Part shown: positions 35,814-46,870 of the stretch, in pieces
Layout: each line of letters begins with the position of its first letter
How positions within the stretch are numbered: position 1 is the stretch's first letter
Assembly (NCBI GenBank): GCA_013396635.1
Contig: WBMW01001494.1
Span: forward strand, 969,071 to 1,033,070
DNA from: Penelope pileata
Taxonomy: Eukaryota; Chordata; Aves; Galliformes; Cracidae
Reading direction: 5' to 3'
DNA: 64,000 nucleotides
The notes under the pieces: model-generated
Databases searched by the model: none
What the model was told of the DNA's origin: nothing
What the model saw: only the letters and a program-made list of their open reading frames with translations
Position numbers and translations under genes: made by a program

Positions 35814-37357
35814 TGGCATTACAAAGGGTGTCACAGAGCTACGCCCTCGCTAGAGGAGTGTCTCTGTCTGTGCGTGGTGTTGGACTGCGTCTAGGAGAGC
35901 TGCAGGTGGTGCCAAAGCTGTAACTCCCCCTGCACTGCTGTGGACGTCCTAACACCACTGAGAAAGTGAGGGATGTGGGGGCTGTGCAGGGCAATCAGAT
36001 GTTGCAGCTTTGGGAAATGAGGTCTCCAGATGGTTGCTTTGCCCGAGGTTTCCGCAGTCCCGCAGGATTTTCTCCATGTGCCCCCCCAAAGCTGTGGCTC
36101 TGGGAGGTGACCCAGTTCCAGTGCTGGGGGAGGCAGTTGGACATGGGGAGCATGGAGCTCCCCAAAAACTCTTTTGTGTGACACAGCCCTGGGAGAGCAT
36201 CGCTTGGCACACAGCTGGGCTGAGGCTGCGGTACCTGGCACAGGTGTACAAGAAGGGCGGAGCTCCTCGCTCTCCCTGAGTGCCCTGAACACCAGGTGAG
36301 CTCTGCAGAAGGCTTCCTTGGTGCAGGGGTGATGCTGCAGAGCTGGTTGGGCTCCCCCTGGTGCCCCAGGCATCAGCAGAGCTGGGCACAGAAGCAGCAT
36401 TTATTTCCACAAAAGATGGTGCTGCCTTAGGAGGCAGGAAGAACCCAGCTTTGCTCGCAGACAGTGATTAATCACAGGGACAGGGTGCCAGAGAAGCTGT
36501 GGATTCAACCCTCCTAATTTCAGAAATGCAGAGACTCAAGGTCTAAATCCATGTTAGCCATCTCAGCTCCCTCTGGGCTGCGCAGAGAGAAATGGGCACA
36601 TCCAGAAGGTGAATCTCTGCGGAGCAAAGCAAGGTCGGAGCCAGTCAGCTCTGCCAGGTGGACGAGCTCAGTGCCAGGAGCAGGAGGTGGGGTGGGGAGC
36701 ACAGCCCAGGAGTGGAGCAGAAGTGGCTGCATGGCGATGGGGAGATGTGATGGAGAAGCATAGGACTGCAGGAAGCCCTGCAGCCCCCTGGGCCCTTTCC
36801 TCCCTGGGGTGCTCAGGGTGCCCACACGCCCTGGCACAGCCCAGCATGGCGATGCCCCATGCTGCTCAGTGCTTAATCTGCCTGACAGCACTCAGGGGCA
36901 CAGCAGGCTCAACCATCACACTTTAAATGCCCATAAATTTGAAAACAGAGCCAGAGCTCTTTAATCTTTTTTCTTTTTTTCATTTGTAATCAGATAACAA
37001 AGGAAGCCAAACACAAGCTTGAGCCATGAATTATTTAGGGGGGGCACATCCATCTCTGGTGGGCTGGGGTTTGCTCAGCCATCCTGGGATGTGCTGGGTG
37101 AGTACCAGTGGGATGCAGGGGCTCCCTGCCAGGGGATGATGTCCTGCAGGCAGCAGGGTACCTTCCAGCCCTCCTGGACACAGTGAGGTACAGACAGGTC
37201 CCAGCCTCTGTGCGTGGCTGCCAGGAAGGCTGGGAGCTCCGGTGCAGCAGCAGTCCATCTCAGCCCCTAATCCGTTGCGTGGGACACAAAAGGCAGGGAG
37301 CTTCCCTTCAGAAAAGAGTGGGTATTACCCCCCTGCACTCAGGGTATTCAGCAAATT

Positions 37358-37397
37358 CTTTCCTTAATGTAAAGCAAATGCTTTCCTTAACGTAGAG
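37358..37397 (+). repeat. 23-bp tandem duplication
   Basis: CTTTCCTTAATGTAAAG at 37358 and CTTTCCTTAACGTAGAG at 37381, period 23. Confidence 0.85.
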
Positions 37398-39188
37398 AAC
37401 AGAAACATCTCCCAAATAAGGGGAAGCCAGCAAAGCCAGGACCCACAGCAAGACGTCCCTGCTCGTGCTGTCCCTCAAGCATGGCTGAGACCTCGCGCTG
37501 GGTGGGAGTGAAGGATTCCAGCACCCCGGGGCGAGGTCGGTGCCCTGCAGCTGTCCCTGCTCCCACAGCTCTGCAGGGATGCTGTGCCAAGCACCGGGGT
37601 GCAGCAGCTGAGGAGCGGAGCACTCCCACCCTCACCGGAGCCCGGTGAGAAGGATGGAGGCTCCTGAGCAGCCCGGAGCACCAATTTCACGGAAATCCAT
37701 TTATCTCTGCTTCCTGCAACCCTCACGACATGAATAAATGATGATTGCAGAAGTGATGAACCTGCCCCTGTTTAGGTGTGAAATGAATGTTTACAGGCAT
37801 AGAATAAATCAAGTATCCCACGGGCGAGCAGCGGGATATTAAACCAAACACCTTTGTGTGCTTAGCACTTGCTGTTCGAGGCCAAGGGTTTGAAGCCCGG
37901 CCAGATATTTCCATTAGCCCCAACGCGACGGGCACAGCGCGCTGGGTACCTGCTCTGCAAAGGCTGAAAGGAACGGAGGGGCAGGGAGAGCTGCCAGCCC
38001 CGGGATCAGCATCCTCTCCTCCACCTTCCCCCTCTGCTTCCCTGCGCACCCCACCTGACGCTGCAGCCTGCACAGGCTCTAAGAAGTCAGGAATACAATG
38101 CAAATTTGTGAAGGATTGGCAAGAAATTGCGTGTGTGCTAGTTGCCTGTCAGCATGCAGAGTACTTTTAATCTTGTCACATAAATAATACGATTATGTAA
38201 AATATCAAACAGTTGGAATAAACTTAAAAGCCGCAATGTTCTAGTCACAGACTTAATAGAAAGGGGGGGAAAAAAAACAACAAAAAATAAGTAAAATCCT
38301 TTTCTTCTCCTGCGGCACTGAGAGGAAATGGCTCCTCACTGCATCAACCGGAACCAAGCAGGGAGAGGAGGTGGGGAGCAGCTGGGGAACAGGAGACCTC
38401 AACCGCAGCCCTGGGGCAGGACGATGGAGAGCGGAGCAGCAGGCTCCCCACGAGCATCAGCTGCCCGTCCTCCAGGGCTGCAGCAGGCTGAGACCTGCCC
38501 GCTCGCTGCACAGGCTGCAGCCCGGCACCGTGTCCCAGCTGGGCCCCCTCGGAGCAGCGCTCTGAGCGTGCTGGCCCCACTTCCACAGCGACTCCCGGAG
38601 GAGAAGTCCTGGCTGCTGCCAGAGCTGCACCTGGTGCCCACGTCTCGCCACTGTTGCTGCAGCGCCCGGGGGACGCTGGCTGGGGAGCAGCTGCTGCTCT
38701 GTGTGTGCTCCTCTCCTCCCAGCTCCCCGCTCCTGCTGCATCTCCCCGGGCCAGGCAGCAAGGCAGGGGCCAGAGAAAAAGCCAAAGTGAGAGAAAGTGA
38801 GAGAGAAAAGCGCACCCTCGACACCCTCCTCTTCCTCACTGGTTGCTCTGCCACGGTCCCCCAAGCCACTCTAGCAGCCCATGGCTGGGAACAGGAGTTC
38901 GATCCTCCCACCTCCTCACACCCCTCCCCTGGGCTCAGGGTGACCACGAACAACAGCACTGCATGCTCCAGGATCTCCCTATCTCCACCTCCCATCCCTA
39001 TTCGTGCCCCTCCTGCAGGATGTGGGCTATCCCATCCTGCTCACCTGGGAAGCTCTGCAGCCCGCAGAGCAACCCCTCCTGACCCTGGTTCCCTGGGGTT
39101 TAAGGCAGCTGCTGGTTGTCACTGGGAAGCTGGGTTTACTTCAACTCTCCTGACATTGCATTATCTCCACCCTGCTCCCTGCAAACAC

Positions 39189-39249
39189 NNNNNNNNNNNN
39201 NNNNNNNNNNNNNNNNNNNNNNNNNNNNNNNNNNNNNNNNNNNNNNNNN
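39189..39249. other. Assembly gap (61 N)
   Basis: 61 consecutive N. Features and open frames spanning this point are unreliable. Confidence 0.99.
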
Positions 39250-42200
39250 AGGCAGCTCTCCAAGGCCGCCCCCCCATTAACTTAACGACCCCGTTAGTGG
39301 CTTTGTGCAAGCGCTGCTCCATTCCCTCCAAGCACACGGCTCGCTCCCCGCACTGCCCTGCAGACACCTCCCTCGCAGCATGCCTCCGTGGTCGCGTGCT
39401 GGCAGATGCGTGCTCCAAGCTGACCCAGCATGGGACAGCCCAGATGCAGGCAGCTGGGAGCAGCAGACAGTGCAGCCTGCAGGGCTCGGAGCACGGCACA
39501 GCGAGTGGGAGGCACAGCAATGCTGACGGCACAGGGGAGGCATGTGTTCCTTCCCTCATCCCACCGCACGGATCCCTCCTTCCCTCTCCCCAATGGCATT
39601 TTGGTCCCAGCAGCTTTTGCTGATCTCTACAGTGGAGTGTGGCCCTAGGATGATGCTAGTGGAGCTCGTTAGAAGCTTGGCCAGTAGCTGAATTCCTCAG
39701 CTCACTGTTATTTCCAAAAAATATGGGGAAGCGAGTACTTCTGTGGCTGGCAGTGATAGCCCCTGGAGCTTCCAGCACGCTGGGAGGAGAAATGTTACAT
39801 TTCACCTGACCCCACCACATGCCCTGCTCCTGAGGCTCCCTCCCAGCCTGAAGCCCAGGGCCATAAATCCGAGTGTTTAATGCAGCAGCCCAGCCCCAGG
39901 CACTCCTGCCTTCCCTGAAGACTCCCACTTTGTGTTTCCTCAGCACGAGCACTTCACCAAAGCAGAGGGGAAGCCACAAAGTTATCCCACATCACAGCTG
40001 CAGTCCCTCGCAGGAGGGAGCAGAGGCTCCAGCCCAGCTCCTGTGCTCCCCTGGCATCGCCCCGTCCCCACCCCCAGCTCTTCCCTGCCACGCACCACAC
40101 AGCTCCTGCCTCTCCAGGTGGGACATGGGGTGCCCTGAGCACCCATTGGCTTTCAGCACGCTGCCAGCCCCCACACAGAGCACAGAGCCAGCGTTGGACC
40201 TCCCCAAGCACAGAGCTGCTGCTGTTATTCACAATCAGGAATTTCTCTTCCTGAGCATCTTCCAGCACTGCCTCCCCTCACGCATTATGAAGAGATACAG
40301 CTCGGTGACTCTCATCCTAGCCAAGGGCATTAGCTCATGCCAGTTAGCACTTGATCAAACCCAGGTTTATTCAGCCTCCCACTAATCCCTTTGCAACAAG
40401 AACCACCTGCAGTCTGGAGCCCAGGATTTAGCAGGGATCAGTGTGCAGGTGCTTCTGATTTGATCATCCCTTTGGAAACAGCCGCGCTCTGCAGCCGCAG
40501 TGAAAGGCAGCGGGGCGGTGAGGAGGGGCAGGCGTCAGGACAGGGCGTCTGCTGGGGCAGCAGCGCTGGGGCTGGTGGTCCTCCCCCTCAGACCCCTCTG
40601 AGAGGCCAAAAAAACACTGGAAAGGGATGAGGGGAAAGAAAGGAGAAAATATCTTATTTTCAAGAATTCTCTAGTACTTAAAAGCTTGAGACCCGCAGGG
40701 GAAGCTAATAAATTTTAAATAGTTTGGAGAGTTGAGACCAGCAGTTTAACTTTGTGCGGCTGCTGAGTTGTTTTCCAAGTGTATTTAATGAAACCCTTCA
40801 TTATGTTCAGATAATTATGATCTCCGTGTTTCTGTTGCTGCTCAAGTTCACCATCTGTGCTTACAGGTACGCGCTCTGGCTCAACGCAGTGGGTGCTGCG
40901 AGGGCTGCGCGCACCGGGCTCCCCCAGCAGCCCGGGGGTTTGGGGGGTCGGCACCCCTGGCTGCTGCCTGCCCAGAGCCACGCGGTGCATCCCAGCACTG
41001 CAGGGCAGGAAGGACTGAGATGGGCCCTGGTGGGCATCAGAGCATCCCCCAGGCTCTGTGTGAGCATCCTCCAGGCGTGGGGTTGACATTCCCAGGTGTG
41101 ATGAGGGTCCTCTTGCCCACAGGACATTTGGGGTGAGCAGGACCCTGCTGTCCCTCCTGCTCTTTATGGACCTCCAGTCTGGGCACGCTTGGAAGAGGAT
41201 CTGGCCACCCAGAGCTCTGGGCTCTGCAGCTCTGGTGTGCCCATCCCCTGTCTGTGGGCTCTGCCCTCCCCATCCCCAGGCTGAGCCCCATCAGCCCCTT
41301 GGCTGCCTCCCACCCATCCATACAGGGGGGATGTTCCTCCCAGACGTTCCTGCCCTGCCCGCAGGCCGGTTGCTCACCTCCGGCTGAGTCACCCTGCCGG
41401 GGCCAGCGCTGCCCGCAGCTCCAGCTCCTGCTGAGTCAGGTTTGCAGCCTGCCCCAGCTCCCAGCCCGGAGGGATGGGATTTTCCAGAGCTTGCATGAGG
41501 GTGCCACTCAAGGATGGGGTGCCTGGGGGGATGCTCAGCTTGGAGTCCCCTGTACCAGCACACAGCATCCTTCTCCGGGGTGTTCCCAGGCAGCACAGGG
41601 TTCGCCCTGCTGCAGGACCCCGCGTGAGCAGTGCAGCTCCCTGGGGGCTGCGGCTGGCACGCTGCCCAGGGATGGCTCTGCTCCAGCGGGACCAGGGAGA
41701 GCTGGGACCAACGGTTCTGCTGCGGTCGTGGTGGCAGCGATGGAGGCAGCATGGCAGCCATGGGCTGTTTTGTAGAGGCTGAAGGGAAACAGCAGCGGGA
41801 GAGGAGCCAGCGGTGAGCCACGAGAAAGGGGACTGCAGCCCTGCGGGGGAAGGAGGTGCTGGAGGACCGGGTGCTGCTCTCCCTGCCTGCCAGCTGGGCT
41901 TGTTTCCCCCGCTCTTAAATGTCAGCGATGATGTTTCCTGCCCAATCTTCCCCTTGGGGACTGGCCAGCAGGGTCTGTTTTATACCCACTCCCAACAGCT
42001 TGGGTGGCTCGGGACTGGGGCTGTCACCCGAGCGTGCCAAGTTGGCAGCAGTGCTGCGCTGCCCAGCCAGCACCGCGCAGCATCGCCCAGCACCGCCCGC
42101 TCCTGGGCCCCAGCTCGCCCCTCTGGGGATCCCTTCCGTGGAGAGAACAGCAGATTCCCAAAGCAACTTAGGAAAGCAGCAGGTCTGGTTAGAGGAAGGA

Positions 42201-43017
42201 AGGGAGGCACTGCAGAGGTGTGCACAGGGGAGTACATGCAAGATGCAGGATGCAGCCTGGGGTAGCTGTGCAGAGCAGCCTGAAGTGGGGACATGTGCAG
42301 GGCAGGAGAGCAAGCGAGGTGCTGGCATCCTCAGTCCCCCTTCACGCTCTCCAAGTGCAAAATGCACCTCCCCATGTAAAGGACCATCCCTATCGTACCC
42401 CTCCATGCCCATCCTGTGCCATGCAGAGCAGCTCCTCCCCCCTGTCCCAAGATCATCCCGTGCTGTTTTGCAAAAAGAGCTGGGGTGCTGGAAGGGATGG
42501 GGTCAGGCTCTGCAGCCGAACGTGACTCACAGCAGAGCTCCTGCAGGACCTGGGGAGCGGTGCTGGGTGGTGGCTGCCCCGCAGGGAGGTCCCTGCCTGG
42601 TAGCTGGTATGGGACTGATCAGAAAGGGAGCACTGGGCGCTGCAGACGTGGCTTCAGGCACCAGCTGCCACCTGACTGCATTCCCACAGGGTTCCCACAG
42701 TCGGGATCCCCAGAAAATGTTCCCACCTCGTGCTGGAGTGTCCTGGCTCCCAAAAACGTGCATGAGGAGGGGCAGAGAGGAGATGCAGAGAGACGCCTGT
42801 AATGTGTAATGATCCTTTAATGCTCTCCCTGGCCCCCTCCCAACGCATATGGGAGCTGGATGAACCAATTAAACCGACACCAATTAAATCAGCATAAATC
42901 ACATCCTGTAAACCAGAGGTGGGGCTCAGGCAAACGCCCCTGCTGCGGAGGATGTCAGAGCTGGCCCGAGGCTGACCCAGCTCCCTTCCAGCTCAGGGGA
43001 AGCCAGGCCAGGGAGGA
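39250..43017. other. Non-coding DNA, no gene recognised
   Basis: GC-rich, with an AT-rich patch at 40620-40870 that includes TAATAAATTTTAAATAGTTT and ATTATGTTCAGATAATTATG. No coding exon or transposon recognised. Confidence 0.6.
40721..40740 (+). repeat. 20-bp dispersed repeat, copy 2
   Basis: Identical to 35794-35813. Here it borders an AT-rich patch. Confidence 0.9.
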
Positions 43018-43074
43018 GGATGGGATGGGATGGGATGGGATGGGATGGGATGGGATGGGATGGGATGGGATGGG
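43018..43074 (+). repeat. (TGGGA)n pentanucleotide microsatellite
   Basis: Ten perfect TGGGA units from 43021 to 43070, with GGA before and TGGG after. Eleven GGG runs spaced by two-base AT loops make a strong G-quadruplex candidate on the plus strand. Perfect units imply a young or polymorphic locus. Confidence 0.98.
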
Positions 43075-43619
43075 CAGCAGGGTGATGGGGAAGGGTAGTC
43101 TGCCCTGTGGAGCAGCTGGGACAGCGCCTTCCACCTGAAGGCCTTCCAGTGGGTCACCCCAGGCTGCCATGCACCTTGTGCCCATGCATCATGCCCTTGA
43201 GCCTGGCTCAGCCCCACAGAGCTCACCCCTGCCCTAGGTGGGCTGTGGGGGCTGTGTGGGGTGGGCTCAGCCTGCACATTCGGCCCAGGCTTGAGTGCTG
43301 ACTGAGGGGACTGAAAAATGAGCATGGATTCCCCTTTCTTCCTCCCCTGCCCCATCCTTTGCTTGTGCTCCTTGCTTCGCTCTCCCTTCCTCCTCCCTCC
43401 CTGCTCTCTCGTGAGGGTTCTGGATGCCGTCAGGGTGTCTGTCCCCGTCCTGTCCCTGACCCGGGCTCTGCATCCCCCACTCCCACAGCCAGGGGGGCAG
43501 GGAGGCTGCACAGCCACCAGCAGAGCCACACGTGGCTGCAGCTCCCTGCAGGGGAAGGGGTCCACACCACGGCGGAGATGTCTCAATGTCAAAGCTGCAG
43601 AGCGAGGTTTGGAGCACAC
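43075..43619. other. Non-coding DNA, no gene recognised
   Basis: GC-rich sequence with a pyrimidine-rich run at 43330-43410. No gene recognised. Confidence 0.6.
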
Positions 43620-44010
43620 CAGTGGAGTGGCAACTCTTGACTTAATCCAGAGAACTGAACCACAAAGGAGAGGGGACTCTAATTAAGTCCCGCAGCCCTT
43701 CGGGAAGTATCAAGCCAGAAAAACAGTTTGAAAGCTTTAGGCAGGGTGATTTTAAACAAATGAGGAAGTGCCTTAGAAACAGCTTAAGATGAAAGCTACC
43801 AAATTAAAATCCTTGCAATCAGTATGGAGGCTACTTATGCAACAACCTCCCGAGGAGGAATTGGAATCCCAGAGATAAAACTCTAAACAAATAAAGAGAC
43901 AGGAGATGAGGGAAAAAATAAATGAAGTTTGGTCAAAAAGTGATGCGGAAAGGGCTGCTTCAGCCTGTGAAAGCTGAAAACGTAAAGTCAGGGAGGGTCA
44001 AATGTGAAGT
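43620..44010. other. A-rich block, possible conserved non-coding element
   Basis: Purine- and A-rich repeat-free sequence with TCTAATTAAGTCC (43678), ACCAAATTAAAATCC (43799), AAACAAATAAAGAG (43885) and AAAAATAAATGAAG (43914). GACTCTAATTAAGTC at 43675-43689 is a near-perfect palindrome centred on the TAATTA homeodomain core. Confidence 0.3.
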
Positions 44011-45120
44011 CAAGGGCAGGTAAGTGGGGGAGTGTGAGGATGAAGAGGGTGTCCAGGTGTGCAGCATGTTTGCTGCTGCAGGCACCTCTCCATGCACGTG
44101 AGCTCTGTGTTTGCGCGATGCTGCTGCCAAGGGGTTGGGGTGATCCCAGCGGTCCCCACCAGGTGCTCTGCTCTGGGGGAGAGGGTCCCGGCAGCACGGC
44201 TCCCTGCCCATGCAGGGGGAGGATGCTGCCCCTCCACCCGAGTGCCAGGGTCTGGGGGTGGGTGGGGGCAGGACCCCAGGAAGCCAGGGAAGTTCCAGCC
44301 CTGCAGACACACTGCTCCTTCCAGGCTCCATCTGGGGAAAGTACACACAGCACAAAACCTGGAAGAGAAGCACAATCAGCCCGGACTGTCAACACAGCTC
44401 CGGGAGAGCTGGGGGAGGAGGAGCAGGGAGCTCTGGGCACATGGGGCAGGGTGGAGGTGCTGCGCTGGGCTCGGTCCTTGCCCAGGACAGCAAGGGAGCA
44501 CCCTGGAGGTGTGTGCATGCCCAGAGGGCCCTCGTCTAGACTGAGAGGAGGAGGCTGATCCCGTAATGACTCACAGCCCCAGCGTGAGTCTGTTGCACAC
44601 TGAGGTGGCTGCACATCAACACTGAGCACAGGCTGAGAACTGCCCCATGTCACAGCCGGCTCCTACAAGCTGTGCTGCTCTGCTGTGACCCCAGGCCGTG
44701 CTGCCCGTGCCCTGCGCTCACCGTGGGCTGCACAGAGGCACCCGGCCTGGCACCAAGGTGGCACGCAGCCCACGAGGGCACAGGGTCTGGCGTGGGAGGT
44801 GGAGACCAGGGGCTGGGTTCACTTCTGGGATCGTCCAGGCTCAGTGCCCTGGGCAGCTCCATCGGGCACAGGATGAGCAGGGTGGGCTGTGGGCACGGAG
44901 CTGCCGGGGCTGAGCAGCAGCAGCGGGCAGTGCTGGCCCCACGCTTTGCACTGCATGCGGTGAGCAGCTCCGCTTCGAACCCAACGGGAGCAAGCTGAGG
45001 GAATTAGAAGGGTGGGGGGAGGGCAGGACAGAATAAGCTAAATAAAACCAAATNAGCCTTTGATTTGCACAAAAGAAAGGAGGGAGGCTGGGGGAGGGAG
45101 CGGATATGATTTATTCAGCA
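44011..45120. other. Non-coding DNA, no gene recognised
   Basis: GC-rich unique-looking sequence; single ambiguous base at 45054. Confidence 0.6.
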
Positions 45121-45195
45121 AGTTCCTAACTGCTTTTTTTTTTTTTTCCCTTCTTCTTTTCCAGAGGCTGTGAAATAACTGAAGCCGACGGAAAG
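45121..45195 (+). other. Strong 3' splice-site-like tract, candidate micro-exon
   Basis: CCTAAC (branch-point-like, A at 45129), then T14 and CCCTTCTTCTTTTCCAG up to 45164, is an almost ideal vertebrate 3' splice site with a normal branch-to-AG distance of 35. An AAG|GTGAAG donor-like site follows at 45193-45198, so a 31-nt exon (45165-45195) is possible. One frame through it is open. No other exon was identified. Confidence 0.3.
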
Positions 45196-45274
45196 GTGAA
45201 GTGCTGGGAGAGATGAAGGAGGCGCGTTTGAAGGCATTTTCTTCCTTTTTGTCACATCTCGCTGCAAAGCTTTT

Positions 45275-45695
45275 AATTCCTGGAGCTCGGCTCCTTCCTG
45301 GAAAGCCTGAGCTGCTGCGGAGCCGGGGTGGGCTCTGCAGGGCCGGGCCCCGGCTGCTGGCACGGGGCCGGGGGGTCACGCCAAGATTACTAATTGTCTA
45401 AGCATCTCAATTTGCTGGTTTCACTTAATCACAGACACTTTGGAGATTATCAGCCTTCCCCACATGTTCGGTACCTTGCTTCCAAACTCCGAGACCCACG
45501 GGGAGCGGGCGCCGAGCGCCTGCAGCAGCGGCAGCAGCAGNTGCTCAGCCCCGTCCCCATCTCCCGGTGGCAGTGGGGAGCCGAGCGGGGGCAGCCGCTC
45601 CCGATGCCACCGGGGTGGCAGTGCCGGGAGTGCCACCAGCAGCGCGGGGCCGGGGGGTGCCAATGGGACCCGGCTGTAGCAGCGCTGCTCTGGTT
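45275..45695. promoter_or_regulatory. CpG-rich segment, possible CpG island
   Basis: CpG-dense parts at 45285-45380 (CTGCGGAGCCGGGG, GGGCCGGGCCCCGG, GCACGGGGCCGGGGGGTCACGCC) and 45488-45690 (GGAGCGGGCGCCGAGCGCC, GCCGAGCGGGGG, AGCGCGGGGCCGGGG) flank a short AT-rich stretch (45385-45475) that looks like an unrelated conserved core. One ambiguous base at 45541 sits in a CAG-rich run. Promoter or enhancer identity is inference. Confidence 0.4.
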
Positions 45696-46479
45696 ATCGG
45701 CACAGCCCTCTGTGCTGGAGGCATCAAACAGAATATGCAAGGTGAAAAAGTGTCTGAAATCAGATTTTCTTCTTCGGAGGGGAAAAATATCTTATTTTTT
45801 CTTTCCTTTTTTTTTTTAAGGAAAAGCGGTGATTGGAAACTTGACTTTTCCTTGTACTGAACGTGTCTGCCTTGGGATCGCCGCACGCTCTGCCAACCCA
45901 ACTGCATTCTCCCCTCTTAAATAATGGAAACAGCAGCACAGCTCCAGGAGCGGGGATACCTGGGGGAAGTGCAGTAACACCACGACAGCAGACACCGGTG
46001 CCAAGCCCTCACAGCTCTGCGGGGTGCAGAGGGGCCCTGCGGGTGCTGCTCACCCCATCCCCAGCATCTGCACCGGGGTCCCTGCCCCTGTCCTGGGGGC
46101 AGCAAGAAGAGGGCCCCATCCCACAGGACCACCGTGGGTTTGCCACCTGTCAGCACCCACCAGATGTAATTTGCCAATTATTCTGTTTCTGTTTAAATAT
46201 AAAATGAGAGCCTTCTGCTGCAAAGGTCTCGGTTTCAGCCTGATCCCCCTGCGCTGCTCACAGACCCAGAGCTCCCAGCTGGCACCCGCGGCTCTGAAAT
46301 CCCAACCCCTTTCCTAGGGACCCCCCGGCACAGCCCAGGGAAATGCTCTCAACAAAACCACTGCAGGGGATTCACCTCCCCCCTCCTGACTGCCCTGGAA
46401 GTGCTGCAGCCCCTCTGCACTGCCGCCAAAACCGTCCCCATCGCGGTCCTGCACGAAGCGTCATCTCACGCTGGGCTCA
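45696..46479. other. Non-coding DNA, no gene recognised
   Basis: T-rich run at 45788-45818, otherwise unique-looking. No gene recognised. Confidence 0.6.
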
Positions 46480-46870
46480 GGGAAGGCTTTTTTTATTTTC
46501 TTTATTTTTTTTTCCCATTTGCAAGTTGCTGAGAAGCTGATCCTGATTTCTGCAAATGAATTTGTTATCTGCAAGTGTTTGCTGAATAGTTTATGCAAAC
46601 AAATTTCAGCCCATGGGGTGTTTGCAAACTGTTCATTTCATGGTATGTGATTAGTAGAAATGGTCAGAAAATGGGTGCAAAACAAATTTCACGAGCTGTT
46701 CTCAGCTCCCAGTCTCCTTAAGCCTACATCTCCATTGCTGATTATTTTTTTAACTGGAATTAGAAAAATATTAACCAGCACAGTGATTAGTCAAACTTTT
46801 CATGCTTTGTTTCTGGATAAAACCTCTAAAAAAGAGCGAGATTCTGCCCAAGTCTCACTGCTCTCTCAGA
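46480..46870. other. AT-rich block, possible ancient repeat
   Basis: TTTGCAAACTGTTCATTT (46621-46638) matches 17 of 18 bases of 7199-7216, and the surrounding TGTTTGCTGAATAG, ATGCAAACAAATTTC and CAAAACAAATTTCACG words are repetitive in character. It may be the same unnamed ancient repeat family as the 7.1-7.6 kb stretch. Confidence 0.3.

Larger units (their letters stand above)
34553..39188. other. Non-coding DNA, no gene recognised
   Basis: Alternating GC-rich and AT-rich sequence (AT-rich at 36920-37040, 37730-37900 and 38150-38310). CpG is moderately frequent at 38500-38700. A plus-strand frame is open from 38328 through the N gap to 39623, but composition explains it and no domain is visible. 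Confidence 0.6.

Noticed and set aside
37860..37920. tRNA-like GGTTTGAAGCC T-arm motif
   Set aside because: No acceptor stem, D-arm or anticodon arm can be placed around it.
38328..39623. 431-codon plus-strand open frame
   Set aside because: It runs through 61 Ns, has no domain, and its translation is low-complexity Pro/Ser/Ala-rich. The opposite strand is open over the same span.
41919..42809. 296-codon plus-strand open frame
   Set aside because: No domain; overlaps several long frames on both strands in GC-rich DNA. Explained by composition.
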